A DNA stretch of 64,000 nt from Pyropia yezoensis (Eukaryota; Rhodophyta; Bangiophyceae; Bangiales; Bangiaceae), in contig CM020619.1 of NCBI GenBank assembly GCA_009829735.1, positions 24,453,554 through 24,517,553 of the forward strand, written 5' to 3'. This document shows, piece after piece, positions 9,541-21,339 of this stretch; position 1 is the stretch's first letter; each line of letters opens with the position of its first letter. The position numbers were made by a program, and so were the translations under genes. Below the pieces are notes generated by a model. That model was not told the DNA's origin, searched no databases, and saw only the letters and a list, made by a program, of their open reading frames with translations.

Positions 9541-10822
9541 TCACAGTGGGCGTCGTCGCCTCATGTAAGGCATGAGAAGTTGGCGGGGTATATTCGCCGC
9601 CTGTTCCCAGGTGGGTGAGTCGTATCCGACCAACATCGCCTTGACGTACCAGGGTCCTGGTAGGTCTGGGTCGGTGTGCCCGACCACGCTCTCTACTTGG
9701 TATGGGATCCCATCCGGCCCCACCGGGTCATCTGACCTGTGGGTAGTAAGAGCTTCATAAAGCAACCAAGCCGGTACCGGCTGAGGCTGCTCCGGCTTCG
9801 GAGCAGGGGTCACATCATTTAGATTGATACGTTGTATCTCCGTACCGGAGTGGAGGATGGCAGAGTGATCATCTCTGTGTAAGATCTGGTACGGTCCCTT
9901 GACCGGTTGCATTAGCTCGTTCCCTCGGAACATCTGGTGTCTCATATAGACCCAGTCACCCGTTACCAGGGTTGCGTTGCGTACCCGTAGTCGGGCGTCG
10001 AAGATCTTCTTGGATCGAAGTTGTGTACGATCAAGGGCCCCCTTGAGTTTAGGTATCATCCACGACAGCTTGGCCAACCAAGCTAAGTGGATCCGTTCGG
10101 CCGCTCGGCCCTTCGGTATGTCGTACCAAGTGCATCTGCCAGGTGGCAGCGTCAGGTTACCGACGCCCATTGGCATGACCCACTCCAGTGGTGCAATGTT
10201 GGTGGTCGTTTGGGGCCTGGCATTGTATGCCAAGGTCAAAACGGACAGAAGCCTGTCCCACGTGTTCGTGTATTCCGCCACGTAGCATTGGATCATCTTG
10301 ACGATGGTGCGGTTGGACCGCTCTACCTGCTTGTTGGATTGTGGGTGGTAGTCGGATGCCCGACGTGGTTCGATACCGAACATGCCCATGACCTGAGTTC
10401 AGAATGCTGACGTAAGGTTTGCTCTATTGTCGGAGAGGAGTTGCTTCATTACTCCGTAAGCATTGATTCAGTGGTCAACCACTGCAATCATGATCGTGTA
10501 GGCCGTGTCATTCGAAATGGCTACTGCTCGTGACAGCTTAGTAAGGCGGTCCGACATTACCAGGACGAACCTGTTCCCTTCTTCCATTACGGGAAGTGGC
10601 CCGAGTATGTCGATAGCGACCTCCTCGTTGGGCCCATCTGGTGTAAATAGTTTCATAGCGGATGCCCGCCTATGAAGACTCATACGATTTTGTGCGCACG
10701 GGTGGCATCTCCGCAAGTCGTCGATTACGTCGACGGCCATTGCTGGCCAGTAGAAGAACCTCCGCATTGCTGCGAACATGCGGGAACCCCCCGGATGTCC
10801 GGCTGTAGGGTTCTCGTGTTCT
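9541..10822 (-). pseudogene. Ty3/gypsy integrase with chromodomain-like tail, element B
   Basis: Integrase joins element cDNA to host DNA. Reading leftward: an HHCC zinc-binding module (HENPTAGH ... CHPCAQ, about 10820-10680), the catalytic core with D in IDILGPLP, D in LLSDNRANLTS, and E in NKQVERSNRTI, then a C-terminal domain (GDWVYMRHQMF) and a tail at about 9720-9560 with YQVESVVGH, WYVKAMLVGYDSPTWE and IPRQLL. That tail matches a chromodomain in layout (YxVExIL, YLVKWxGYxxxxxTWEP, ENL). It marks a chromovirus, whose chromodomain usually guides insertion to methylated-histone chromatin. In-frame TGA stops near 10467 and 10395 break the core; the DDE residues survive. Confidence 0.85.
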
Positions 10823-10824
10823 CG

Positions 10825-12391
10825 TTACATGACGGCTTGTCGCAAGGACACGGGAACCACGTCTTGATGTCGTCCATCGGCGGGTGCCCGCCGGTATATG
10901 AGTCCGTCTTCATTCTCGGAGAAGATGCCGGCCGCGCCGGCCAGAAGGTTAGCGGGATGGCGTTTACAGTCATCGTCATTGGCCTGTGCCTCGCGGACGT
11001 CCGCGAGGGTCAATGCGCACGCTCGGTGTGCCATGGTATGGTCAACCATACCTTGGGTGGCGTTACGCACCAAGCAAACCGGTACCTCCGGGATGTCCTC
11101 GTGCAATAGTCGGGTATCCCCGCTCGGTGTATCGAGTCGCGACAGCGCGTCTCCCAGATGATGGGTAGCGCCGGCCCTATACATGGTCCGGTAGTCGTGT
11201 TCGGCCATCTTTAGCCTCCACCGGGCTTGCCGTCCATGGCTGTCGGAATCCTTGTCAACAAGGTTGAGGAGCCATGAAAAATGTTCGTGGTCGGATCTCA
11301 CGATGAGCCTGGAGCCTTCCAGGTATGGACGGAGCAGTTGCACTGCCTATATGACTCCGAGGCACTCGCGCTCGGTGGCACTATAGTTGCGCTCAGCCGG
11401 GTTGAGTGTCCGGCTGAAGTACCCTACCCGATGTAGGTCCGAGATAGCATTCTTGGTACCGATGAGAGTCTCTCCCGGTAACAGGGTGCATCTCACTTGG
11501 GTATCGCAGGCATCGACGTCGATGACGAAGGTTCCGCGTGTATGCGGCAACGCAAGCACGGATGGGGCTAGCAGGGCTTGCTTGAGCAGCTCGAATGCCT
11601 CTCCCTCGCTCGGCGAGGGAGGTTGGAGTACCTTTGGCAAGGCCCTGCTGGTCAGAACCGTTAACGGTTTGGCTCTACGAGCGAAGTCCTTGACGAACCT
11701 TCGGTATATGTTGCACATCTCTAGAAAGCTCTTCAGCTGTGTCTGGGTGGTCGCGTATCGCGCATCCCGGAGTGCCCCGGTACTGACCTTGAGCACTCCC
11801 AGTTTACCTGATGTGATCTGGTGACCCAGGTACTCGACAGTCTGTTGAAAGAAGGCGCACTCCTTGAGACGCAGGGCTACCCCGGCCCTCCGCAAGAGGG
11901 TGAGTACCTCGTCGACATGTTGCACATGGTCATCCATGTTACGCGAGAAGACGATGACATTTTCCATGTACACCAGGCAGTTACGTCACTTCACTTTCGA
12001 CGGTATGATGTCGATGGCCCGCTGGAATGTGACGGGGGTGTTGGACAATCCGAAGCGCATCCTTAGAAGCTCGTACACTCCAAGTGACAGATGAACGCTG
12101 TCGTGGGATATCATCCCCTGCAACTGCGATCTGCCAGTACCCGGCATTGCAGTCGATTGTGGTCAACACTGTGGCTTCCACCAGGCAGTCGATACACTCG
12201 TCCATCCTTGGTAAAGGGTATGAGTATTTCTTGGTAACCAATTTGAGGCGTCGATAATCGATGCAGAACCGCGGGGTTTGATCCTTCTTCGGGACGATAA
12301 CGACTGGGGCGCCCCATTCTGACATCGAAGGTCGGATCACCTTAGCTTCGCTCATCCTCTTCACTTCTCCGTCAACGATCTCTCGTTGCAT
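10825..12391 (-). pseudogene. Ty3/gypsy RT and RNase H of element B
   Basis: Reverse transcriptase begins near 12391 (GAPVVIVPKKDQTPRFCIDY, then YPLPRMDECID and LTTIDCNAGYWQI). A frameshift near 12100 follows. The catalytic box reads VYMENVIVFS instead of YxDD, so both catalytic aspartates are replaced. The connection domain (FLEMCNIYRRFVKDFARRAK) and RNase H (VIDVDACDTQVRC, TERECLGV, SDHEHFSWLL, LGDALSRLD) follow. The last segment runs in frame to a TAA at 10825, just before the integrase zinc module. A stop near 11346 splits RT from RNase H. Confidence 0.85.
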
Positions 12392-12430
12392 AGGTCCTGC
12401 TCCGTGCGGTTGCGACCGCGCGGGTCGTTC

Positions 12431-13424
12431 TTATAGTAACAGGTCTATACGATGTCGGGTTGCCCCAATGGTACCCAGGGCCCCGCCGGTCCTCGTGACG
12501 TCATGCTTTTTTAGCATCCGTCGTACTCCTTCGGCTATTGAAGGGGGAACGTGGTCGAGGTCAGTCTCGGCCAGAGTCTTCAACGATTCTTGGTCCTTCG
12601 GCGGAGTGTCCGCCAGAGCTGTTGGATAATACGGCTTCCCGACGTCGGGTTCCTCCAGCTCGGTGGTCTCGGTGACCGCCAGTATCTCAAGTGGTTCCAC
12701 TTGACCTTCCTCGTCTGCGGTAAGGATGTCCCCTTTGTAGAGCTCGGTGATCCATAGGATGGTCCTTTTCGGAAGGGTGACTGCCTTACGGCGATAGTTC
12801 TCCATCGCGAGCAGTGATGACCCCCCCGCTGGGAGGTCTACGATACCGTTGGCCATGGTCATCCCATGCAGCTCGTAGGTACGTAGGTTGGACTGGGCTC
12901 TGCAGATGCCTGCGACGTCACAGTTATTCGGGAGGACTGCCTCAGACATCGGTTCAAAGCGAGTCCGCATGGCCAGCCGGAGTGTCTTCGGCTCTACGCT
13001 TGTGTATACCTCAACCTCGTTAACGTGGCTCCCTTGTAGCGTCAGGTCTCTGACGATAGCTGTCTATCCTCGCTTCGTGCCGTCGGCTTCTTGTAGCTCA
13101 ACATTCCTCCGGCCCGGCCGGATTGCATCAACGTGAACGTTGATGAAGGCGCACCCCAGTATGCAGGGCATCGATATGGTCTCGCATACCAGGAAAATGA
13201 CTTCCGTGGTGAGTATTCCGATGGTGACCCGCAGCGACATCGCTGCGACGGTACGAATGAGACGACCATTCGCATCCTTGATCGTGGGTCCCCAAGTCAC
13301 TCTGACTCGCGGGAGCCACTTGTCCAGGAGGGTATTCTTCCGGATAAGGTTCGGCCCAGCCCCTGCGTCCATTACAGCGTAGTACAATCGGGTCGACTGA
13401 TGGTCGACCCCCAGGGTGGCTCAT
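12431..13424 (-). pseudogene. Ty3/gypsy protease and linker of element B
   Basis: The aspartic protease lies at about 13387-13064: YYAVMDAGAGPNLI holds the catalytic Asp in a D-A-G variant of the usual D-[ST]-G, and ISMPCILGC is the C-terminal ILG strand. It ends at a TAG at 13064. A second frame (12970-12431) is the acidic linker before RT, in which LDHVPPSIAEGVRRMLKKHD is the usual helix preceding the RT fingers. Confidence 0.75.
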
Positions 13425-13713
13425 ACCTTGAAGTTCTACAAGGTGAACAGTACGTGGCCTACACCGATCTCCGGTGTAGCTCGGGCATCCTGGACAGGGC
13501 CCTTGTCTGGTTCAACACGACGGGGCTTCCCGTCCTTGCCTTTATTTCTTGGAGGTTGGTCATCATTCCCCTGACGCCGTGTCGTCGGGGCCGGAAGGTG
13601 TACCCGAGGATTGATGCGGCGTCAGCTCAACCGCGCTCTCCGTGGGGCTTTCCCCGCGGCATTCCGGGGTGGCTTGCTAGGGTTGCCCCAGCGACCCCGT
13701 GTCGTCCTTGCTC

Positions 13714-15892
13714 TTACTCGTTTCCCGCGCTTGGCCGGGTACTGTCTTCCGGGATATCCGGGAGAGGAGGTGCCTCCTCGACTGCCAGTGCTCCTCCTGG
13801 AGCTTGCTGCCTACCAGGTGCCGGTGCTCTGGCGGGATACCCCCCAATGGATACCTTGCGCTGCGCCGCTGCCCGTCGAGACTCCTCCGGGATGAGCGGG
13901 CATGAGGAAACCCAAAGTTGGGGGTCTCCGCACAGCATACATCCGAAAGTACCGACCGTCCCGGGCGTCCGCGTCGGGTTGACTCCATAGGTCGGGTTGC
14001 CTGCCTCGGGCGCCCGAGTGCCCGCCCCCTGGTAGGTCTTGGGTCCCGGCGCCAAACAGAACAAGGACTCCCCCAGCCGGTTGGTCCTACCCGCGATCTG
14101 CGGAGGCGCCTCTGTACGCACCGCCCATGTCGGCAAGGGTTGATCAGGGTTACCCTCAACCGGGGCATACCCCGTAGTCCGTACGTACGGGAAGCGACGT
14201 CCCGCTCCCTCGCTGACCTGGAACTGGATCCCAGCTGGGGCGATGTACGCTACCGTACCTAGCTCATCAATCACCGGCGTCGCCGGTAGCAACAGGTGGC
14301 CCTGTTGGTCGACCAGAGGTTCATCCTCACCCGAGGGGGCATACTCGGTCGCCACCAGTACTGGTGCGGCCTTACGCTCCACCTTCGCTTGCCTCAGTAC
14401 CGGGGTAAGATTGAGTTTCCTCCCCTCACCCTTGGTCTTCAGGGCCAGGCCACACTCCGGGTGTAGAACCCGGTAGGCGTCCCCCAGTGACTTGCACATG
14501 TGCATCAGTCGACTGAAGTTCGTCCGAGCCGTGCTGGCTCCTCAGTGCGGATATCCGCTCGTAGTTGGGCACCCCGGCGAACAGGATGGCCCGTAGCTCC
14601 CCTTCCCCGAGGAGCTTCCCCGGCTCGTCGTCGAGCTCTTGGATCCGGCGTCCGAACATCTTCTCATCCTCCCAGGACTGGGCGGTGGCGGTGCGAAGTG
14701 CCCGGTATTGGTCTTCGCACTTGTCCTCACTGAGTAAGCTGCTCAGCAGCTCCTTCAGAATACCACGGTAATCCATGAGGGTGGCTGCGACCCTCATTCC
14801 CGGCATCGGGGATGCCTGACGGAGGATGCCTCAAGCTCGTTCACCAACAAAGAACGGGAGGACCTCCAGGGCTGGCCCCTCGTTAACGAGTGCCTTGTCT
14901 GGAGCTGCCTCAGAGCTGGTCAGGAAGCCAATGACTGCCAACGGGCGTTCGTTCGGGCCCCCGAACATAGGGGCTCCCTTCATAAGGGTTTGCATAGAGC
15001 GGATCGCTCGATGCGAGGTAGTACGCATCGATTCCGATACGGTACTGGATCGGTCCTCCGAACGATAATGTTTCAGGAGTCAGTACCGACCGTAAGACTT
15101 CGTTGACAATGTCCGTGTCAACGTCCTGGATATCCAGTCGCTTGGCCAGTTGATGAGTATTTTCATCAGACTCCATCCGCTTCAGTAAGCTCGCAGTATC
15201 CTACGCTGCCATAGCTTGCACCAGTGATGCTAGAACTCCCGGCGTCGGCGCCCCGGGTACCCGATTTGCTTGGCTTCCGTCGTCGAGGGGGTACTGTGAT
15301 AGGGTACCGCCCCCCCCCATAGCCGACTCTGTTCCGGCGTGAGTATCCGCCGGATCGCGTCCGCGGAGTCCGCTCTTGGTGCTCTGAGCGTAGCGCTCCG
15401 TGCGACTACGTTCCAACTCGGCTGACAAGTCGAACCCATAACTCGCCGTATCCGGGGGTTGTCCAGGAGTAGCAACACCGGGGTCGACCTCGGTAGACTC
15501 CGAAAGTAGCCCGGCCGGTTCGAGCCGTACCGCTGTGCGGGGACACGACGAGGTACCGTCGTGTGTCGTGTTGACATCAGCACTGCCATCGCGTCCTCCG
15601 TACGCTCTTGACGGGCGTCGAGTCCGGTGAACCGGGCCTCGATGGGAGCCAATGATGCCATCAAGGAATCCTTTAGTGAAGGTGGCGGCGGAGTGAGATC
15701 GGCAGAAGACGGTTGAGGCGGTGCGCCGCCCCCAGCCGTCCGCGCCGTACCAAACGTCGATACGGCACCGGAGAGCATCGGCGTCTCAATGTTGTCGATC
15801 GGGTTACCGATCCCGGTTCCCGGGTTCAACTCTGGGGTCGGCGTCGACGCCGATCCGTCATCTTAAACGTTTGCCGTCTCTTCGGTAGACAT
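13714..15892 (-). pseudogene. Ty3/gypsy gag of element B with degenerate zinc knuckle
   Basis: Gag starts at ATG 15892 (MSTEETANV) but meets TAA at codon 10. Pieces in several frames follow: Pro/Ser-rich matrix-like sequence (15829-15230), a capsid-like part (15176-14426, e.g. RGILKELLSSLLSEDKCEDQ and GELRAILFAGVPNYERISAL), and a C-terminal frame (14505-13714). The zinc knuckle at about 13940-13900 reads CMLCGDPQLWVSSC: the C-x2-C-x4-H-x4-C spacing is kept, but His is replaced by Leu. At least three frameshifts are needed to join the pieces. Confidence 0.75.
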
Positions 15893-16095
15893 AGTCACAA
15901 TTAGTCAACCGACGTACCGGTCACCACGAATAAAAGAGCTAGGGGTAGGTTGAAGGAGAGTCACAGTAGATCGCAGTCAAACGTAACCACTCAACACAAT
16001 CAACCAGATCGCAACACCAAGAGTACAAGAAAAGGGCAGGATCCCTATCCCTGTGCCAGGGCCGAACACGGCGTCACCACAAGGGTGACGGAAGC

Positions 16096-16117
16096 CCGTC
16101 CCCTGCTTCTCCACAAA
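16096..16117 (-). other. primer binding site of element B
   Basis: The minus strand reads TTTGTGGAGAAGCAGGGGAC right after the LTR end. It is a mutated version of the TTTGGTGGAGCARCAGGGG found in elements A and C, which suggests the same primer tRNA family. Confidence 0.5.
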
Positions 16118-16571
16118 TGTAGCACAATAGGGAGCCGCTGCACGTCCACTCTCAGGGAAGAGTCACCAAAGGGGATCGGCACCAACGTCAACAAGAGGCC
16201 AAGGTTGTTGTCCTTGGAGCTCAAGCCACGGGACCAAGATGGGAGCCCAAATGAGAGGGGTTGGTTGTTCTACCATGGCCGGCGGGGGATTCGCCGGCGG
16301 CCCCTCGTTATAAACCCGCGGAAACAGTACGAACTACTCTCCACTCCAACATGCAAGTCCATGTGGTCATACGTTACTTATAGATACCGTGACCAATACG
16401 GACTCCCAAATTGAATGTTAACGGTTAGAAGTAGTCCCCCCTAAATCAGGGTCACAATGCGGGCATCCATATTGCTACACAACCATCTCCAAACGGCGGG
16501 CGTGTCCTGGCACCTGGAGGTCCATGGTCGCCATTCCGGGTCGACGCCAAGTCAGGGCCAGGGACGCTACA
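16118..16571 (-). repeat. 5' LTR of element B
   Basis: A 454-base LTR on the minus strand, starting TGTAGCGTCCCTGG and ending GCTACA, with the primer site adjoining. Its first 100 bases align with the LTR of element A (TGACTTGGCGTCGACCCGG...), then diverge. A TTTATA box lies near 16312. Confidence 0.75.
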
Positions 16572-17950
16572 GTAACCTGACAGGGGATAAGCAGTGCTGC
16601 ACAGTACATACACATTCACACCACGCAAGAACCCCGACCGACACATCGGTGGGAATGGGGTGCGCGGAGAGAAGTCGGCCGCCATTCTCATGCACCTCCG
16701 ACACCCTGCCCCAAACAGCCCGCCCACACTGGGCAGTGAGGTGGTGGAGCGCCAGCGTCCTGCCGCGCGCCCGGTCGCTGCCGTGCTGCCCACCATCATG
16801 GCCGCCTTGGGACAGCCGCCTCTTGCCGCCACCGTGACGTTTCGAACCAGTCCGTGGAGTTTTGCCCCCCCCGCCGAGCAGCACCCCCATTCTGCCGCTG
16901 CCGTCACCGCAGCCGCCAGCGCTCGCTGCCACGCCAGACGCCGTCGCTGCCGCCCAGCTGCCGGCCTCCAGCCCCGCCCCTCCGTGGCCGTCTGGCTTTG
17001 CCGCCGCCCCCACCCCCTCGAGTCCCCCTGTCGCCGCCCCCTTGTCGTGGTTGCGGCCAACGGTGGCCTACCGATGGCCAATCATCCCTGAGCAAGGGCC
17101 AAGCGCCATTTTACTCTCCACCCCCTCTCCCTTCGCCAACATCGTCCGTGGCACGGAAGTCCGTGCTTTAAGAGGCGCCTACGGCCGGAGTTGGGCCGCA
17201 CCGCCTGCAACCGCCGCTCGTCGCCAACGACGTCGAAGCCAGGGGCACCGGCTCTGCGGTAGACAAAGGCGGCCGCCGCAGCACCAGGCGAGGATAAGGC
17301 GGCGGCGGCGGCGGCAGCAGCAACAGCCATGGCGGCAGCCCCCGTCCTCGCGCGGTGAAGTGGCCGGGCTGACGGCGTGTCACCCCCGCCGCCGCCACCG
17401 CTTCCTTCGCCAGCCCCAGCATCAGTGCCTTCGCGAGCACCACCGCCGCCGCCGCCGCCAGTGGGCCGCGAAGGCAGCGCCGTCATCGCAGGCGATCAGC
17501 AAACCCGCCAGCGGGCGTCCGCAAAGTGGCCGGGCCGGCCGGCCTTGCGCCGCGACGGTCGCCGCGGCCGCCCACATCATCCGCCATCGCCACCACCGCG
17601 ATCGCCACCGCCGCCGGCGCCAACCGAGGGGGGGGGGTCGCTCGTGACTCTGGGCTCTCAGCCTTTCGGGGCTACTGGGCGCATCGCCCTGGCCGAGTTG
17701 GCGCGCCCTGCGACATCCCGCGAGGCCCCTCCTGAGTCGGTTGGAGCACATGCAGGGTCGGTGAATGCCCCCACCCTCCCCTCACCCGCCTCGGAGTCAG
17801 GCACAGTCGCCTTCCCTAACCTTGACCCCACTCGGGCGACGGGGTCGCCGGCTGCCGCTGCCGCTTAGGCACCGACGGCGCAGAAGACTGGCGTTGAAGG
17901 TAATCTACCGCACGCCAGCCCACTGCAACTGCACACGGTTACGCTTAGAC
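16572..17950. other. GC-rich Ala/Pro/Arg-coding stretch, no gene assigned
   Basis: Very GC-rich sequence open in several frames on both strands, giving Ala-, Pro- and Arg-rich translations with no domain. Some minus-strand sequence near 16740-16600 (TAQCGRAVWGRVSEVHENGG) looks coding-like, but I cannot assign it. The part next to 17961 may be the disordered N-terminus of the PiggyBac-like transposase. Confidence 0.3.
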
Positions 17951-17960
17951 CGCTCGAGCG

Positions 17961-19640
17961 GTGACTGAGCCCGTCGGTGGCTTTGATCCCTGCCAAGCGT
18001 TGTCTGTAAGGACACTGTTGGGCGAGGTCGTCCACGAAGAGGGCAACACGTTCGGGCCGGGCATGTCGCGCGAGCCCTACGACTACTTCATGGCCATGAT
18101 TCCTGTCCACCAGCTCGTACGCATGAAGCATCTCACAAGCGCGAAGGTACAGGGGCGCGGCATGCAGGCGACCACTGCTGATGAGATCGTCCAGTTCCTT
18201 ACGGTGGTCATCCTCGGAACTAGGTACGAGTTCGGTGTCCGCGCTGACCTCTAGGTCCTCAAGCAGCGCAGCAAGCACCTGTTGGCGCAGGCTTTTGGCG
18301 ACCGCACTGGCGTCCCACGAGGCCGGTTTGATGCCTTATGGTCTTGTGCAACCTTCAGCGCACAGCCCGATGAAGGGGACGCCGCTGAGAAAGTGCGATG
18401 GGAGCGGATTGACGACTTCGTAGCCGCTATCAACGAGCACAGGGCGGCCCGCGTCGTGCCAAGTGAAGTTATTTGCGTCAACTACTCGATGTGCATGTGG
18501 TGCGGCCAGGGTGGCCATGGCATCCAGAAAGGACTTCCAATGTCCGTGGCAATTCATCGGGAATCTGAAATTGGATGTGAAATCCAGAACGCGGCCTGTG
18601 CTCAAAGCGGAACAATGCTCAACCTCAAGGTGGTAACGACTGCCGAGCACCAGCGTGAAGCGGACGCGACGTACAACACAGGCGAGGACTTTGCCCACCC
18701 CCACGGCATGGTTGTGGCGAAGCAGCTAGTCGCCAACTGCGTGGGTACGCAGCGTATCATCTGCGCTGATTCCTTCTTCGCAAGCGTCGCGACGGCGATG
18801 GTTCTGCTGGCAGCGGGACTGCGCTTTATCGGGGTCGTCAAGACGGCAACCAGCGGTTACCCCATGGCGTCCCTCTCCGTTATTCCGCTTTGGGCACGCG
18901 GTCAGCATGCGTCTTACATCCATGTCAACGCCGCCGGGCTGAAGGACACGATGGCTGTGCTATGGGTGGACCGGGAGCGGCGCTACCTCATTGCGACGGC
19001 GTCAACCACCGTGCCTGGAGCGGTTCTCGAGCGTTCCAGGTGGCTTTTGGTGGGCAGCCGCGCCGAGCGGGTGGCTCTCACTGTGGAGCAGCCCGCGGTG
19101 GCTGAGGTCTACTACAGCGGCTGTGCATCCATCGACCGCCACAACCGGTGCCACCAGGACGACTTGAAGCTCGAGCGCATGCACGTTACACAAGATTGGT
19201 CAATGCGCGTCAACCTGTCGTTGCTTGGCATCTGCGAAGTTGACGCATGGCTTCTGTACTTGTGTGCCAAGGGGGCGGCCGCGATACTCACGCAGGCACA
19301 ATTCTACGAGGACCTGGCCGAGGCGCTGATCGACAACACGTACGACAGCCTTGGCATTGGATGCCGCGGCATGTCTGGTGCCCGTGGAGCGGCCGACGAG
19401 CCTGCGTCTGTGAGGTGCGGCGTTGAGCTGCACCTGACCCCTCCCCTGAAGCGCCTCCACAAAGTATTCGCGGGGGATGCGGACTAGTGCGCCCCGGGAA
19501 TGTGCCGAGTGTGCAAGAAGTATCGTACGACCGGCGTGTGCTCGAGGTGCGGCAAGATCTACGATGGGGAGGCGTTTTGCTGCAGCCCGAGAATTGGGCG
19601 AAATTGTTTTGACGTTCACATGCATGAAGTGCATGCATTG
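17961..19640 (+). pseudogene. PiggyBac-like transposase, copy 1
   Basis: A DDE transposase of the PiggyBac family, which excises and inserts DNA elements. One continuous frame spans the region, broken only by TAG at 18252-18254 and TAG at 19485-19487. The first TAG stands where copy 2 (49784-51657) has Trp in RAELW. Family landmarks: GLPMSVAIHRESEIGCEIQNA, the second acidic site CADSFFASV, GFRFIGVVKTATSGYP-type sequence, VDRERRYLIATAS, the third site ASIDRHNRC, and a C-terminal Cys-rich zinc module (CRVCKKYRTTGVCSRCGKIY). The first catalytic Asp is missing: ICVNYSM stands where copy 2 has ICVDESI. The upstream start is uncertain; the first 97 codons align to copy 2. Confidence 0.85.
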
Positions 19641-20938
19641 GATTTGCAGGGCAGATCATGGATTTTCACGGAAGTAAACTTGCGTATGGAAATCTTGTCG
19701 TTACATACTTCACGTCGACTTGCTCGTGGTGTTTGTGCACTGTGCAGCGGCAAGCTACGCCGAGGTCCTCAAGCCGTCCCCGTCACTGCCCTCGCCTTGT
19801 AAACTTCGGCCGCGGCTGCAGCAGAGGTGAGCGGCCACCTCTCGGCTCTCAGACCGCCTCCCTAGAAGCGTGGAACAGCTGGGCGGTCAAAGCGACACTC
19901 TTCCCGCCCCGCCGACCCCACGCGCAGCGGCTCACCCTTACATCAGCAGCGCTGGCGACGCACGTGAGGAACACGATGGGGTGCTTCGACAAGGACAGGA
20001 TGGAGGACGAGCGCTGCCAGTTTTGGAGAATAGATGCCCCATCAAAAGCGCCTCGCGCTCGCCGTCGACGGAGGTCCGTCTGCAGTGCACCCCCGCCCTA
20101 CGCGCGGCCGTGGCACACACGAGGGGCGGAGACGGCGGCGGCAGGGGCAGTCCTTGTTATGATTTCGGAGCCTCGGTGGGGAAAGCACCCTCGCAGCCAC
20201 CGCAGCTGCGGCCCCCATCGCCGCGCCATCGGCGTCCCCCCCTCCTGGTGCGTCCCGATCCGCACCGACCCATAGTTGACGAGCGTCGATTTTGCCCGGT
20301 CGAACGACAGCAGCACCTTGTATAGCTTGACAGCCTCGTGGATGCCGCGCGCGGCAAGGAGTGTGGCGAGCTCGGTGAACGGCTGCTGCCCGTACCGCCG
20401 GACGGCCGCCATGGTGAGGCTCGCCGCCGCAACGCCCGCCGACTCCCGGACTGTCGAGTTGCCCCCCCTCCCCCGCCGCACACAGGCATCCCGTGCCCAC
20501 CCGTCCGCACGACCTCAGCGGAGCCGTTGGGACGCCCACCACCAGCCAGACATGGCTGGTGACAGTCGTGTGCTTTCGCGTCTAGGCCGTGACGACGTAC
20601 ACGAATGCCGCACAAGAGGTAACCTCGGCGGGGAGCGCAGCCACTTGTGGCCAATGCTGCCGTTCACGGCGGCCCCACGCTGACCGGGAAGAGCATAGCG
20701 CGCCTGCGCCGGTGCCGCAGGAGACCTCCCCACCCCCCAAACCAGTTGGGGGGAGCATCCACCGACGGTGAAAGAGCGCAAGGAGGGCAGGACGGGGGAA
20801 CCGGCGTACGTGGGAAGGCTGACAGGCGAGGGAGAGTACCCATATTCAACGGAAGAGGAGTACGGTGGGGTGTAGACGGGCGGGCAGGCTCCAGAGCGGG
20901 ACGGGGACGTGCGACAACGGAGGGGGGGGACAGGCGCC
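19641..20938. other. GC-rich spacer with a coding-like minus-strand fragment
   Basis: No gene is assigned. The minus strand at about 20481-20270 reads coherently (AAVRRYGQQPFTELATLLAA, then GIHEAVKLYKVLLSFDRAKS), unlike the surrounding low-complexity translations. It may be an exon or gene relic. I do not recognise the family. Confidence 0.3.
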
Positions 20939-21339
20939 TCAGAGCATGTCCATCGCTGAGACCCAAGACCCACATTTTATGGGTTTATAGCTCTGCGCAT
21001 GTCTATCGGTGCACCTAAAACCCATAAAAAATAGCTCTGAGCTATATCCGCTGAGCCCAATCGGGCCTCGGATAGCTCAGAGCTATTCTGCAGAGAAGAA
21101 TAGCCGAGCCAATTACGTGCCAGCATATCAAGAATGAGCGGCCGTGACACGATTCCTGCTGGTAAGTTCAGGGTCAGGGACACAATTGCTGCGAGAATGT
21201 CCCACCCAGCTCTCACAGTTGCCACACTTGCCTGTCGTTCGCCATCGTCCAGCCCGTGGCACTCAGTGCGCTCGTCGGTGATGCGAGCACCAACGTCCCC
21301 CCTTCGCGCACCAGCGAAAACGGTCACGCTCCTGCCGTG

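Noticed and set aside
17082-17868. several 100-260 codon Pro/Ala/Arg-rich frames on both strands
   Set aside because: All frames are open at once because of the composition; no motif, no coherent coding patch.
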